DNA of 64,000 bases, taken from contig JABLWZ010000004.1 in assembly GCA_013178275.1 (NCBI GenBank), forward strand, positions 185,755-249,754. The letters run 5' to 3'. This DNA is from Bacillota bacterium. Its GTDB lineage: Bacteria; Bacillota; Ch66; Ch109. This document shows, piece by piece, positions 24,743-33,558 of this stretch. The notes below the pieces were generated by a model that saw only the letters and a program-made list of their open reading frames with translations, was not told where the DNA came from and did no database searches. Each line of letters starts with the position of its first letter. Within the stretch, counting starts at the first letter, position 1. A program made the translations under genes and the position numbers.

Positions 24743-25384
24743 CTACACCCCCGCGACATTCAGGGTGATGGTCTTAACCGTTGCAGAGGTTGGAGTAAAG
24801 CCGCTCACAGTCTGCAGAATTCCATACAGTGTTGTAGAACTTGCGGCTAATTTTCCCGTGAATCTTATGTTGTCATCCTGCGACCAAAGGGTTTCCCCTA
24901 AGTCGATAGGTGTAGACAGCGTGATAAATCCTAGGTAATTAACCCGGTCCACAGCAGGCAGATTATAGGCTGTGTTATCAGCTATTGCTGTAGAAGCTGA
25001 ATTATACAGGTGCAGCCTGAATGTGGACATACCGGATGGAACTGCAGCGACGGGGATCGATAGTCTGGCACCCATGATCATAAAAGTCCCACCAGGGTTG
25101 GACAGGACATTCTCAAATACCATGTTAGCTCCAGGGTTCTGGCCAACCACGTCACCAGCATCATAAGCGGTGGTATTGCTGGGACGGGTAAAAGATGCGG
25201 ATACAGTAGAACCACACCCCAGTATCGGCATCGGGTTGCTGTTGCTGACCGGGACCCATAAATTATTGCTTTTAAAGTAATTCCCGCTCGCCACCGTAAC
25301 CTGGTTTTCTGTATCTGCTTCACCAAGATACGCCTTGCCCCCGATTGCGGGGAAAAATCCGTCCGTGGTTTTTGGTAACGCCAT
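24743..25384 (-). CDS. Phage structural protein of tail region
   Basis: 213 residues, beta-rich. Segments TVASGNYFKSNNLWVPVSNS and MIMGARLSIPVAAVPSGMST, with TFRLHLYNSASTAIADN, resemble hypothetical proteins encoded with fibre genes. It is probably a decoration or fibre-base protein. Good ribosome binding site (AGGAGGTTTTAAAA) precedes the ATG. Confidence 0.55.
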   Translation of the reverse strand: MALPKTTDGFFPAIGGKAYLGEADTENQVTVASGNYFKSNNLWVPVSNSNPMPILGCGSTVSASFTRPSNTTAYDAGDVVGQNPGANMVFENVLSNPGGTFMIMGARLSIPVAAVPSGMSTFRLHLYNSASTAIADNTAYNLPAVDRVNYLGFITLSTPIDLGETLWSQDDNIRFTGKLAASSTTLYGILQTVSGFTPTSATVKTITLNVAGV

Positions 25385-25402
25385 TTTTAAAACCTCCTCT
25401 GC

Positions 25403-26014
25403 TTACTGTTCACATCCGGTCAAAATCATTGTAGTTTTTGAGGCAAATCCTTCCAGCTGATCCCAGGTTAGATTTTCATTGTCCAAGGAATCCCAGCTAA
25501 AGTTTAATCCGTCCAGTTCATCCCATATCAGGAACCGGTACTCGTAGGTTACTCCCAGGTGTGCCGGTTTTATCTCCTCGATAATCTCCATCAGGTCCCC
25601 GATGTTTGGCGGCACACCCCGGGTATCGACAAATCTAATCGTGAACCAGTACTGATCCGGGCGTCCGGTGACATCCACTGTGCCCCCATCGTAAGCCTCG
25701 GCCACTATCTTGACCAGTTTTACCGTCACTGTCCCGATGCCGCGTATTTTAGAAATTATCTTACTGCGCCGTTGTTCATACGGTTTCCCGGTGTAACTCG
25801 TTAAACCCAGTTCCTGTTCCCATCGGTCCAGTCCCCAGGTCGCGGTGGAGACGAAGAACTGATCGAGGACCCCCTCAACCCCCGGCTTGAGGACGTCCAT
25901 CTCCTCGCCGCTAGCCTGGAGGTAGGACTTGAACACCCTAGAGTTCTCGTAGTACCGGGGGCAGTAGCCAAGCATCGCCTGCCCCCGTTTAGAGTTAAAC
26001 TTAAAATCGCTCAA
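25403..26014 (-). CDS. XkdU-like (DUF2313) tail protein
   Basis: 203 residues. The YCPRYYENSRVFKSYLQASG beginning, the middle TATWGLDRWEQELGLTSYTG and YEQRRSKIISKIRGIGTVTV are hallmark segments of the XkdU/YmfQ family that follows baseplate J in PBSX-like and Mu-like phages. It is thought to link the baseplate wedge to tail fibres. An extra C-terminal repeat (FLIWDELDGLNFSWDSLDNE) is Trp/Asp rich. Confidence 0.85.
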   Translation of the reverse strand: MSDFKFNSKRGQAMLGYCPRYYENSRVFKSYLQASGEEMDVLKPGVEGVLDQFFVSTATWGLDRWEQELGLTSYTGKPYEQRRSKIISKIRGIGTVTVKLVKIVAEAYDGGTVDVTGRPDQYWFTIRFVDTRGVPPNIGDLMEIIEEIKPAHLGVTYEYRFLIWDELDGLNFSWDSLDNENLTWDQLEGFASKTTMILTGCEQ

Positions 26015-26030
26015 AATAGCCCACCCCCTA

Positions 26031-27170
26031 TCACGTCAGATCCACTGGATTAGTTTCCCTCAATACAGCTATATAGCCGTCAGTAATAGTTATATCGGTG
26101 GTACTGTCGTTAACCAGAAGGTTGGAATATTTTTTCACCCCGTCAGTATCAACCAGCATAGCACCGATCTTCACGTAGTAAACGATGGGGTCCGAAGTAA
26201 AGACTAAGCTTTTTAAATACTCCTCCAATGCCTTATTAAAATCAGCTCGGATTTCATCTATCGTTCTAGTACCGTCTAATTCCAACGTAGCCTTGACAAA
26301 GATATCGACCCGTTCAGCCGCCGCTACCGTCACCCTGGCTCCAATCGGTGCCTTACCCTCCCCGAGCTCTGGATCGGGTGCTATATACGCCTGGACGTCA
26401 TCGACGATCTTTTGGGTGGCTGGTTGTCTATCAGCATCCACCAGCAACACCTTGACCGTGCCCGGGCCATTCCACAGCGGCAGGACCAGGGCGTCCCCAA
26501 CCCCTGAGACCTCGAGGGCCCAGTCTTTATAGTCCGCCTTGTTGCCGCTGGTAGCGGGGTTTCGTACCCGAGCCAGGAACCTTGCTAGCAGGCTGGAGTC
26601 ACTCTCTGCATCGATTCCTTCGGCAGTAGGTGTCTCATTGGTAACCGTCGATATCCCGGAGATGGGATCCACCATCTGTTTGATAACGTTGTCCCTCACG
26701 TTGCCGGACGCTCCCGCGACAACGGCCTCGACATCGGCTATTATGCTGTCTTCACCCTCATCTTCCGGATTCCCCGGGATCTTAACCTCAGCCGATGTAA
26801 CAAACTCGATCGAGGAGGTGTTAGTTGCCGAGTCGGCAACAGTAGCGACTCTTTTCCCTGCTTCGATAACAGTACCTTTATCCCCGGTAAACTTCACCTT
26901 CCCTTTGGACTTTGTCGCCGACCTCCGGGCAATGCCGTGCTCCTCGCAGCGGTGGTCCAGGTATTCCCCGTAAGTGGTGCTGGCGAAACCCCGGTTCAAA
27001 TACACCCCCATATCCACCTTCATCTGAGCCACCTCGGCTGCCACCGCCGCCAGCGCGTCGTAGATATATGAACCCTCGCTCTTGTCCAGGTCGTCCGGCA
27101 CCGCGTTCAGCATCCTGCTGAGTATCACCCTCTCCGTCTCCTGGATTAAAAAATCTGGTAAATCCATCAA
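26031..27170 (-). CDS. Baseplate J-like protein (XkdT-like)
   Basis: 379 residues. The N-terminal segment (LDKSEGSYIYDALAAVAAEV), the LNRGFASTTYGEYLDHRCEE block and GNVRDNVIKQMVDPISGIST, then RVRNPATSGNKADYKDWALE, form the recognisable baseplate J signature. The protein forms the wedge of contractile baseplates. Overlap with the preceding gene by four bases. Length is typical for XkdT. Confidence 0.93.
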   Translation of the reverse strand: MMDLPDFLIQETERVILSRMLNAVPDDLDKSEGSYIYDALAAVAAEVAQMKVDMGVYLNRGFASTTYGEYLDHRCEEHGIARRSATKSKGKVKFTGDKGTVIEAGKRVATVADSATNTSSIEFVTSAEVKIPGNPEDEGEDSIIADVEAVVAGASGNVRDNVIKQMVDPISGISTVTNETPTAEGIDAESDSSLLARFLARVRNPATSGNKADYKDWALEVSGVGDALVLPLWNGPGTVKVLLVDADRQPATQKIVDDVQAYIAPDPELGEGKAPIGARVTVAAAERVDIFVKATLELDGTRTIDEIRADFNKALEEYLKSLVFTSDPIVYYVKIGAMLVDTDGVKKYSNLLVNDSTTDITITDGYIAVLRETNPVDLT

Positions 27171-27619
27171 CTGGTCACCACCTTAGTCGTTAATCTCGTG
27201 CTCTCCCCCCGCGCCGACGTCACGTCAAAGCTGAAGCTGACAGCGTCCTCCTCCCAGTTAAAGGAGAAGTTGTCCACCCTGCCCGTACGCGGATCAGTCA
27301 GCAGGGCCTCACTGGTCATCCGCTTGATTTCGTTCTCCTGAGCTTCACGGCTCATACCCTGACCGATAAGGTCCTCGAACTCACTCCCGTAAGAGCGTGA
27401 ATATATCAGGTAGCGGTAGCGCTGCGTCAGCAGCGTCTTCTGGCACCACTCGGCGAAGGCATCAATCCCCTCCGCTTCCGCCATCCGTTTGATTGGGGTC
27501 CAGACAAAATCCCCCTTCCCAAAATCGAACCGCCAGCCCTTTCCAAATTTCACCTGACTGGCGGTTTTAGCGGTCTCCGGGGTGGTGCTCGTCGTTACCG
27601 TTGGATAAAGGTTTGGCAT
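27167..27619 (-). CDS. XkdS-like (DUF2634) baseplate protein
   Basis: 150 residues starting at 27619 (MPNLYPTV), preceded by AAGGTGGTGAGCTG and overlapping the previous gene's stop. FGKGDFVWTPIKRMAEAEGI, the RYLIYSRSYGSEFEDLIGQ stretch and the C-terminal beta segment mark the XkdS/DUF2634 family, functional analogues of gp25-like wedge proteins at the sheath start. Confidence 0.88.
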   Translation of the reverse strand: MPNLYPTVTTSTTPETAKTASQVKFGKGWRFDFGKGDFVWTPIKRMAEAEGIDAFAEWCQKTLLTQRYRYLIYSRSYGSEFEDLIGQGMSREAQENEIKRMTSEALLTDPRTGRVDNFSFNWEEDAVSFSFDVTSARGESTRLTTKVVTS

Positions 27620-28029
27620 CAGCTCACCACCTTGCATATTATTACCGCGTCTTGTCCGCCGTTGACCGGCACCGCCAGCACCCGGTCTCCCGGTTTAAGT
27701 CCCACCTTCAATTCCAGTCGAACCTGATCGATTTCATCTATGTTGTATCTGGTCAAAAAAGGGGAGGTGACCGCCCCGGGGAGTTCGTTGCCCTGGGCGT
27801 CGACCGGGCTGGTCGATGTCACGATGATCGAGCGGGCCGGGAAGTGCAGCTTCACCAGCCAGTCCGCCACCAGGTAGTCCCGTATCTCATGTTTGAAGCT
27901 GTCCAGCTTCAGCCCGGTGGAGGTTACCACCCCCAGCTCGCTGGGGGTCCCGCTGACCGCCTGGGCGGCTTGGTTTTTCATCCGGTTATCCAGCAAAGAG
28001 GTCAGCTCCTTAAAAGGATCACTTGGCAT
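27619..28029 (-). CDS. XkdR-like (DUF2577) baseplate protein
   Basis: 136 residues. PSELGVVTSTGLKLDSFKHE and VGLKPGDRVLAVPVNGGQDA are recognisable family segments. DUF2577 proteins lie between XkdQ and XkdS in PBSX-type operons and are thought to be part of the hub or spike region. The gene overlaps the XkdQ-like gene by 11 bases. Confidence 0.87.
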   Translation of the reverse strand: MPSDPFKELTSLLDNRMKNQAAQAVSGTPSELGVVTSTGLKLDSFKHEIRDYLVADWLVKLHFPARSIIVTSTSPVDAQGNELPGAVTSPFLTRYNIDEIDQVRLELKVGLKPGDRVLAVPVNGGQDAVIICKVVS

Positions 28030-29008
28030 AATAACGCCTCCTCACGTAGTCCTCCGACCCCAGCTCCAGCGACATCCTCCCCGGGCTGCCCAGTTCGTGC
28101 CTCACCGAGGTGACCAGGAGTTCCATTCCGTTCAGCATCATCTTGTCCCCCGCCCGGATCGTGTTGATGTCTATCGCGTCCGCCACGAAGCTCTCCTGGA
28201 TGCCCGAGAGCAGCTTTTCCCCCGCTTTCTTGGCTTCCCCCGCGTTGGTGACCTTCTGGTCGATCAGGACCTTCTGCAGGGTGCCGAAGCGGTCCGTCTC
28301 TCCCTTCACGACCGCCAGCACCGGGCTGCGCGACTCGCCCCCGGCGTTACCCAGGGCCTTCACCTGGGTCACTGTCCCCTCTAGGGTCCGCCGCTGGACG
28401 ACCTTCATCATGTTGTCCGCTTCCAGCATCCAGACCGTCTCGTTGACCCCCAGCTTGATGAGCTGCAGCCCGTCCGGGGTCACCCGCACCTGGTACATCT
28501 CCCCGCCCTTGTCCACCGTCTCCTTCAGGTCGGCCTGGATCATCTTGATCAGCTTCTGGGCCCGGTGCACCGCCTTCGCCAGCTGCACCCCGGTGTCCTC
28601 CAAAACACCCAGGGTGACGTTCCAGTCTTCCGCGTACTTCCTGATCCGCTGGGTCGCGGTCTTGCCCGCCGGGAAGAAGTACTCGTCCTCCGACTTCAAT
28701 AGATGGATGGACCGGTCGTAGGCGGTTACCAGCAGGCGCTTCTGCCCCTCGTCCGTGCTCTCGCAGTCCCAGACCACCCCCGGGTGCAGCAGGTGCACCA
28801 TCCCCGTGCCCGCGAAAGGCTGGCCCGAGACCCTTATCTCATCCCCCGGGGCGATCCCCGGGAAGTCAGAGGTCACCGCCATCCCGATCACCGCCCGGTA
28901 GGCCACCTCGTCCAGCGAGTCCTCCAGGGTGATGCTGTCCACGATCTCCCGCAGGTAATACTGGTTGCGCAGCACCACCTCGTAAGGGATAAAACCCGAT
29001 GTAATCAT
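28019..29008 (-). CDS. XkdQ-like tail hub protein
   Basis: 329 residues. It resembles the gpD/gp27-like hub of contractile tails: an N-terminal beta domain (ISGxx VSGQPFAGTGMVHLL), then RSIHLLKSEDEYFFPAGKTA and IRKYAEDWNVTLGVLEDTGV (insertion domain), and a C-terminal barrel ending GRMSLELGSEDYVRRRYYA. One-base overlap with the LysM gene upstream. Confidence 0.87.
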   Translation of the reverse strand: MITSGFIPYEVVLRNQYYLREIVDSITLEDSLDEVAYRAVIGMAVTSDFPGIAPGDEIRVSGQPFAGTGMVHLLHPGVVWDCESTDEGQKRLLVTAYDRSIHLLKSEDEYFFPAGKTATQRIRKYAEDWNVTLGVLEDTGVQLAKAVHRAQKLIKMIQADLKETVDKGGEMYQVRVTPDGLQLIKLGVNETVWMLEADNMMKVVQRRTLEGTVTQVKALGNAGGESRSPVLAVVKGETDRFGTLQKVLIDQKVTNAGEAKKAGEKLLSGIQESFVADAIDINTIRAGDKMMLNGMELLVTSVRHELGSPGRMSLELGSEDYVRRRYYAK

Positions 29009-29652
29009 TACGGCATCACCAACTCCTGTCCGGGATATATTTTATCGGGGTCAGGACCTATCAAGTCCCGATTCAGATCGTAAATCTCCCCCCATCGACT
29101 GCTGTCATTCAGCTGCATCTTGGCGATCTTGACCAGGTAGTCCTCGGGAACCACCGTATATCGTCCCGTTGTCGCGTTAGTACCTGTCCGGCTGGAGTTG
29201 GCCCCGCTCGCCTCGGTGTCCGCCTCCGCCGCCGTCCGTACCTTTACCTCCCGCCAGGTGCGGCAGGTTATCTCGAAGTACACGTCCCCCGGCTCCCCGC
29301 CCCTGAAGGTGGTGTTGTGCGCCGAGATAAGGACCGGGATGCGGTTTACCTCCGTTTCCGAGATAGTCAGTTCCAGCACCTGCCTCCCGATCATCCATTC
29401 CGTGAGCAGATTCATCGCAAACCCTGGTTCGGGCAGATCAGGATAGTTGCAGTAAGAAGCATCGTACTCCTGCGGAAAAAAAGAGGCGAAGGTTATCTCC
29501 CTGACCTTCTGCCCGTGGGTAAAATCGATCTCTCCCAGGTTGATTATGTTTATCGTGTCGTAAAGCTTTCCCCGCTTGATGCTCACCTCGGCCGGGTTCA
29601 CCGGGAAGATGAACCTCTTACCGGTCGTTAGGTCCGTCAGACTAAACTCCAT
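29008..29652 (-). CDS. LysM-containing tail protein (XkdP-like)
   Basis: 214 residues. The N-terminal domain (FSLTDLTTGKRFIFPVNPAE) is followed by a C-terminal LysM domain, VVPEDYLVKIAKMQLNDSSR, WGEIYDLNRDLI, IYPGQELVMP. XkdP-like proteins sit at the tail tip or tube and bind peptidoglycan. The ATG at 29652 is chosen because GAGGTGG lies six bases before it; an ATG nine bases upstream is the alternative. Confidence 0.9.
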   Translation of the reverse strand: MEFSLTDLTTGKRFIFPVNPAEVSIKRGKLYDTINIINLGEIDFTHGQKVREITFASFFPQEYDASYCNYPDLPEPGFAMNLLTEWMIGRQVLELTISETEVNRIPVLISAHNTTFRGGEPGDVYFEITCRTWREVKVRTAAEADTEASGANSSRTGTNATTGRYTVVPEDYLVKIAKMQLNDSSRWGEIYDLNRDLIGPDPDKIYPGQELVMP

Positions 29653-29688
29653 GCCATCCACCTCGATTCAAGTCGTATCATCTCCCTC

Positions 29689-30879
29689 CTAAGCGTAGTT
29701 CTCCATCGTCCTCTTCATCTTGGCCGCGATCTGCCGCCCGATGCTGAGAGCCAGCTCATTCTCGTCGAACCCACCGTTCAGGTTCACCGAAATCCCCGAC
29801 ACGTTGATATTAGGCCCTCCCGCGCCGGCTAATGCCACTCCACCGGTCAGCGGGTTGCTCAGGCCAAGGGGCCCTAATCCCAGCATCTCCCCAGTCCTGG
29901 CGTACAGGTCCAGCGCCCGCGACCGGTAGGAACCGCTGAGGGGAATAATAGCCTCAGGTCCAGCCTCGCCGATAATACCGAGTTGTGGGATATCAACTAT
30001 TCCCCCCGAAGCTAAAAGTTCTGCACCTACAAAGCATTCATCTCTTTTATCCCACAATTCCATACGGCGCTGCCTTTGGTTTTCTTCATATTCTTCGTAT
30101 TCTTGATATAATGAACTAACTCCAGCTAATATACTATTTCCCATATTATTCAATCCTTTAGCGGCTTTGTTATATACATTTTCTGCGATACCTGGTATTG
30201 GTTCGGTAATGTAATCATCTGGATTGTAATTATTTTCAACTTTTTCAATTTTTTCTTGGTATTCTTTATAGCTTTCAGAGTTAAACCAAATATCTTCCAT
30301 ACCATAACTAAGTGGGCCAGTGAAAGGAGTCGGAATTGGTATACCTGATCTTATTGATTTAAACATTATCTGAAACACTTTTTTACTTTCTTCATTAGTT
30401 TTATTTGGATTTGTTAATAGCCAATATAATTCTTTAGAATCACTGTAACGCTTCCCAAAAGAATATCTTCCAAAATCCTTTATTTCATCTTTAAATACTA
30501 GAGCAGTAGCTTCAAGAACTGGTCCAAAAACGGGTACAAGGCCTAAAGCTAAAGGTATTCCAATCCCATAAGCTAATGAACCCACTTCTTGTGCAATTAC
30601 TTCTGGATTGTCGTCAGCAAGAGTGACCCTAGCATATGACTCAGCTAAATCCATGGCAATATTTGCTTTATCAATTAATTTAGTAATTTTTAAATCCTTT
30701 TCTAAAATCTTAAGTGCTTTTTTCAGTTTGATATTTTCGATTTCTAAAACTGTAGAGGGGTTCTCCAATACGTCTCTGATATATAATATCTTCCTTGCAT
30801 AGTACTTTCTATCTTTTTCCGGGTCGATGCTAAGGTTATCAAAATGATATTTGTTATTAAAAAAATTTCTAGAATACAC
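29689..30879 (-). CDS. Short tape measure protein with AT-rich N-terminal part
   Basis: 396 residues from GTG at 30879. The last 120 residues are typical of tape measure C-termini: LASGGIVDIPQLGIIGEAGP, then EAIIPLSGSYRSRALDLYA and GGPNINVSGISVNLNGGFDE. The first 270 residues are encoded by strikingly AT-rich DNA (about 30000-30880), unlike every neighbour, and contain coiled coil (IENIKLKKALKILEKDLKI) and one hydrophobic stretch (YGIGIPLALGLVPVFGPVLE). PBSX-type tape measures usually exceed 600 residues, so the tail should be very short, or the gene has been replaced or shortened. It follows the frameshift chaperone region directly. Confidence 0.75.
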   Translation of the reverse strand: MYSRNFFNNKYHFDNLSIDPEKDRKYYARKILYIRDVLENPSTVLEIENIKLKKALKILEKDLKITKLIDKANIAMDLAESYARVTLADDNPEVIAQEVGSLAYGIGIPLALGLVPVFGPVLEATALVFKDEIKDFGRYSFGKRYSDSKELYWLLTNPNKTNEESKKVFQIMFKSIRSGIPIPTPFTGPLSYGMEDIWFNSESYKEYQEKIEKVENNYNPDDYITEPIPGIAENVYNKAAKGLNNMGNSILAGVSSLYQEYEEYEENQRQRRMELWDKRDECFVGAELLASGGIVDIPQLGIIGEAGPEAIIPLSGSYRSRALDLYARTGEMLGLGPLGLSNPLTGGVALAGAGGPNINVSGISVNLNGGFDENELALSIGRQIAAKMKRTMENYA

Positions 30880-30880
30880 C

Positions 30881-31449
30881 CTACCTCACCCTCTTCCTCA
30901 CCCGTTCCTCCGCCTCCAGCTCAAGTTCCATGCTGGCCAGCAGAAATAGCTGCTCCCCCCGGGGCAGCCGCCAGAAGTCCCCCGGGCGCAGGTGATGCCG
31001 CACCCAGATCGCGTGCAGCATCCCCGCCAGTCCCCGGGACTTGATCAGTTTTTTACTTCTACCAGGCTGGTGAAAAATCCCGAGAGGTCGAGCACCATAT
31101 TCCCCAGGGCCGACATCTCACCCGCCAGCAGGATGCGCTTGATGACCTCCTCCGGCCCCGAGGCGCTGTACTTGGCCAGCAGCCGGGACTCTCCCCAGTT
31201 CGGCGTCACCGTGGCCGCGGCGATCAGGGCGGTGTTGAACTGCTCGTCGTCCAGCCGCCCCCCGCCCTGCCCCCGCCGCTCGTTCTGGAAGGTGCAGCGT
31301 TCCCGGATGCTGTAGACCTGCTTCCCGGTCAGCCCCCGCAGGGTCACCGGGATACCCAGCCGCTCCAGCCTCACCGTCTTCTGCGGCAGGCTGTCGGCTT
31401 CCAGCAGCCGCTGCAGTATCTGTTCCTCCGAAAGGTTCTCGAAGTCCAT
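30881..31449 (-). CDS. Tail assembly chaperone, -1 frameshift long form
   Basis: The XkdN-like frame ends in GTA AAA AAC TGA. The heptamer A-AAA-AAC (31054-31048) is the canonical slippery motif. A -1 shift there gives KKLIKSRGLAGMLHAIWVRH, then HLRPGDFWRLPRGEQLFLLA and a charged tail to a stop at 30881. This downstream frame has no separate start and looks like the C-terminal extension of frameshifted tail chaperones (gpG/gpGT type) that recruit the tape measure. The short and long forms would be made in a fixed ratio. Confidence 0.75.
31045..31449 (-). CDS. Tail assembly chaperone, short form (XkdN-like)
   Basis: 134 residues in the zero frame. FENLSEEQILQRLLEADSLP, then RLGIPVTLRGLTGKQVYSIR and TFQNERRGQGGGRLDD, match XkdN-type chaperones coating the tape measure. 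It follows the tube gene by 12 bases. It terminates at the UGA just after a slippery A-AAA-AAC, giving the frameshift product listed separately. Confidence 0.85.
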   Translation of the reverse strand: MDFENLSEEQILQRLLEADSLPQKTVRLERLGIPVTLRGLTGKQVYSIRERCTFQNERRGQGGGRLDDEQFNTALIAAATVTPNWGESRLLAKYSASGPEEVIKRILLAGEMSALGNMVLDLSGFFTSLVEVKN

Positions 31450-31460
31450 CGGCTATCCCC

Positions 31461-31880
31461 CTAACTCGCCACGATCGGGTCCAGCAGTTCGTACCCCTCG
31501 AAGGTGAAGGAGACCTCCTCCTTGACCTCCTCGCCCGCCTTCCAGTTGGCGAGCTGCAGTTTGTCCGCCATCACGTTGGTAAGCCGGATGCGCTCGTAGC
31601 CGTAAGCCTCGGGGTCGTCCAGCTTGGTAATGATCTCGAACTTCTGGAACCCCCGCTGCAGCATCTCGCTGGTCACCTTGAACCCGGACATGCTGCCGGT
31701 CCCCTTCATGGCCCCTCTTTTATGCCGCACCCAGCCGTCCCCCGCCAGGACCAGCTCTTTCTTCTGCACCTCCACCTGGGCCGTCAGCTGGTTGATGTTG
31801 GTCTGCCACTGCCCGTCTATATACAGGTACCCGTAAGTACCCAGGATCACTCTGCTCGCGTCGAGAGTCAATTGCGCCAC
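31461..31880 (-). CDS. Contractile tail tube protein (XkdM-like)
   Basis: 139 residues. The segment LTAQVEVQKKELVLAGDGWV, then HKRGAMKGTGSMSGFKVTSE, and IITKLDDPEAYGYERIRLTN are characteristic of Gram-positive myovirus tail tube subunits (XkdM). Hexamer rings of this protein stack inside the sheath. The gene lies three bases after the sheath gene. Confidence 0.92.
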   Translation of the reverse strand: MAQLTLDASRVILGTYGYLYIDGQWQTNINQLTAQVEVQKKELVLAGDGWVRHKRGAMKGTGSMSGFKVTSEMLQRGFQKFEIITKLDDPEAYGYERIRLTNVMADKLQLANWKAGEEVKEEVSFTFEGYELLDPIVAS

Positions 31881-31883
31881 CTC

Positions 31884-33368
31884 CTACAGAACCTTGAAGG
31901 TTCCCATAATTATTTCCATGGTGTCGGTGAGCCGCGCCTCGTACATCAGGTAAACCTGGTCCGGCTCCGGGGTGATGGGCGGGTTGGCCCCGTAGTAGTT
32001 CGGGTCGAGGTAGACGTCCCAGCCGCTGTCCTCGATCACCCCGCCCTGGGCCAGGGTCTGCAGGTACTGCTTGCAGGCGCCGATCAGCGCCAGCCGGCCC
32101 TCCTCGGTGTTGTTGACCTTGCCGATGTAGTTGTCCTCGGCCGCCCGTACCAGGTCGCTGTTGATGGCGTCCATCACCCGGATGGTGCGGATCTTCTTCC
32201 AGGCGTTGTTCTGACCCTGCCGCAGCGTCACCAGGGTGTTCATCCCGCGCAGTCCCTTCACCAGCCGTCCGTCGTGGAAGAAAAGGAACACCCCGTTGGC
32301 CACCGCCTGCTCCATCTCCGCGGCGGTCCAGCGGCGGGTCACGTCATCGAACGGGGATGCCGCGTAGGTGGTGCTCTCGGACAGTTTCTGGCCCGCGATC
32401 AAACCCGCGACGTAGGACGCCGCCTGGGCGCTGGAATAACTCGCGCCGTCCAGCTTCACCCCCACGCCGACGTTCACCACCCCCTCGTGGTTGAACCCGG
32501 TGCTGCGGGCTGTCGCCCTGCTCACCGCGTCAGCGGCAATGTCGTCAGCCGCCGGGCCGCCCATCACCGCGATGACCCCCTTGCCGTCCTCGCGCACCCG
32601 GTCCACCCAGGACCGGACGCTGGTCTGTATCCCGGAGTCCGAGATGCCGTCCAGGGTAAGAATATTAAACTCGCGAGTCTCGGCGGCAGCCAGGAAGTCG
32701 ACGTAGTCCTGGGCCGCGATACTGGTGATTCCCGAGTTGCCGCCAGCCAGAGCCTGGTCGCTGATGTTGGCCAGGGTGCCGTTGCCGGCCGCCACCTTGA
32801 CGGTGGTCACCCAGACGTTGCTGGGATCAAGGTTGATGGCTGCCACCGCGTTATCCACCACACTGGTCCCCTTGTCGAAGGTGAAGGTGCGCAAAAGGGT
32901 GCTGCCCTCATACAGCACGATGTCCTGTTTACCGGTGGGGTTCACCGGGTTGTCCTGAACCGTTATCTTGAAGTTGTTCCCCCGGGCGCCCTTATACCGG
33001 GCTTCAATCTTCAGCACATCGGTCGACTCCCCATCCTTGAAATTCTTGGCAGCCGCAGCCGCGCTACCGTCCGCTAATCTATAAGCCAGTACCTTGCTGG
33101 CCCCTCCCAGCAGGATAAAGCGCAGCGTCTGGTATGCCGTTGCCCCATCTTTATCCTTATTTTCATTATCTAATTTAAACTTGTCCAAAATATCCGACTC
33201 GCTGACAACCTCCACGAACTGCTTCACTGGTCCCCAGTGGGCTTTTACCGGCGCAACCACCACTCCCCGCGCCCCCGAACGTATTCCCGCCAGGGCCGCC
33301 GCCTGGAAGTTCAGATAAAGACCGGGCAGTACCGGCGTTTCGGTTGATGACCACTGTCCTCCTGCCAT
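31884..33368 (-). CDS. Contractile tail sheath protein (XkdK-like)
   Basis: 494 residues. The beginning (VLPGLYLNFQAAALAGIRSG) and ARGVVVAPVKAHWGPVKQFV are the usual sheath N-terminus; the middle VAVMGGPAADDIAADAVSRA domain and the C-terminal ITPEPDQVYLMYEARLTDTM are also typical of tail sheath proteins. The presence of a full sheath gene shows the particle is of the contractile type. It is the largest intact structural gene of the module apart from the fibre. Confidence 0.95.
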   Translation of the reverse strand: MAGGQWSSTETPVLPGLYLNFQAAALAGIRSGARGVVVAPVKAHWGPVKQFVEVVSESDILDKFKLDNENKDKDGATAYQTLRFILLGGASKVLAYRLADGSAAAAAKNFKDGESTDVLKIEARYKGARGNNFKITVQDNPVNPTGKQDIVLYEGSTLLRTFTFDKGTSVVDNAVAAINLDPSNVWVTTVKVAAGNGTLANISDQALAGGNSGITSIAAQDYVDFLAAAETREFNILTLDGISDSGIQTSVRSWVDRVREDGKGVIAVMGGPAADDIAADAVSRATARSTGFNHEGVVNVGVGVKLDGASYSSAQAASYVAGLIAGQKLSESTTYAASPFDDVTRRWTAAEMEQAVANGVFLFFHDGRLVKGLRGMNTLVTLRQGQNNAWKKIRTIRVMDAINSDLVRAAEDNYIGKVNNTEEGRLALIGACKQYLQTLAQGGVIEDSGWDVYLDPNYYGANPPITPEPDQVYLMYEARLTDTMEIIMGTFKVL

Positions 33369-33545
33369 TTAACCCTCCACCTTCCTTTGTAAAAATGTTT
33401 TGATCAGTTCTCTCAATTCTTCCACCGCGAACTCCTTCTTGTCGCTGCTGTGCAGCGCCCCCGCCATCACCTCGGGATTGACCCCGAAGAGCACCTTGGA
33501 ATGCTGCTTGAGTTCTTCCACGGGATAAACCTGTACCTGCTCCAT
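33369..33545 (-). CDS. Small phage protein between terminator and sheath
   Basis: 58 residues from 33545 (MEQVQVYPVEELKQHSKVLF), with AGGTGAAAGGTTTA before the ATG. It contains PEVMAGALHSSDKKEFAVEE and a helical basic end. Comparable short genes precede sheath genes in Firmicute phages. No function is known. Confidence 0.6.
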   Translation of the reverse strand: MEQVQVYPVEELKQHSKVLFGVNPEVMAGALHSSDKKEFAVEELRELIKTFLQRKVEG

Positions 33546-33558
33546 TAAACCTTTCACC

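Noticed and set aside
31722..33077. 451-codon plus-strand frame opposite the sheath gene
   Set aside because: It is antisense to a well-supported tail sheath gene and has no family resemblance or ribosome binding site.
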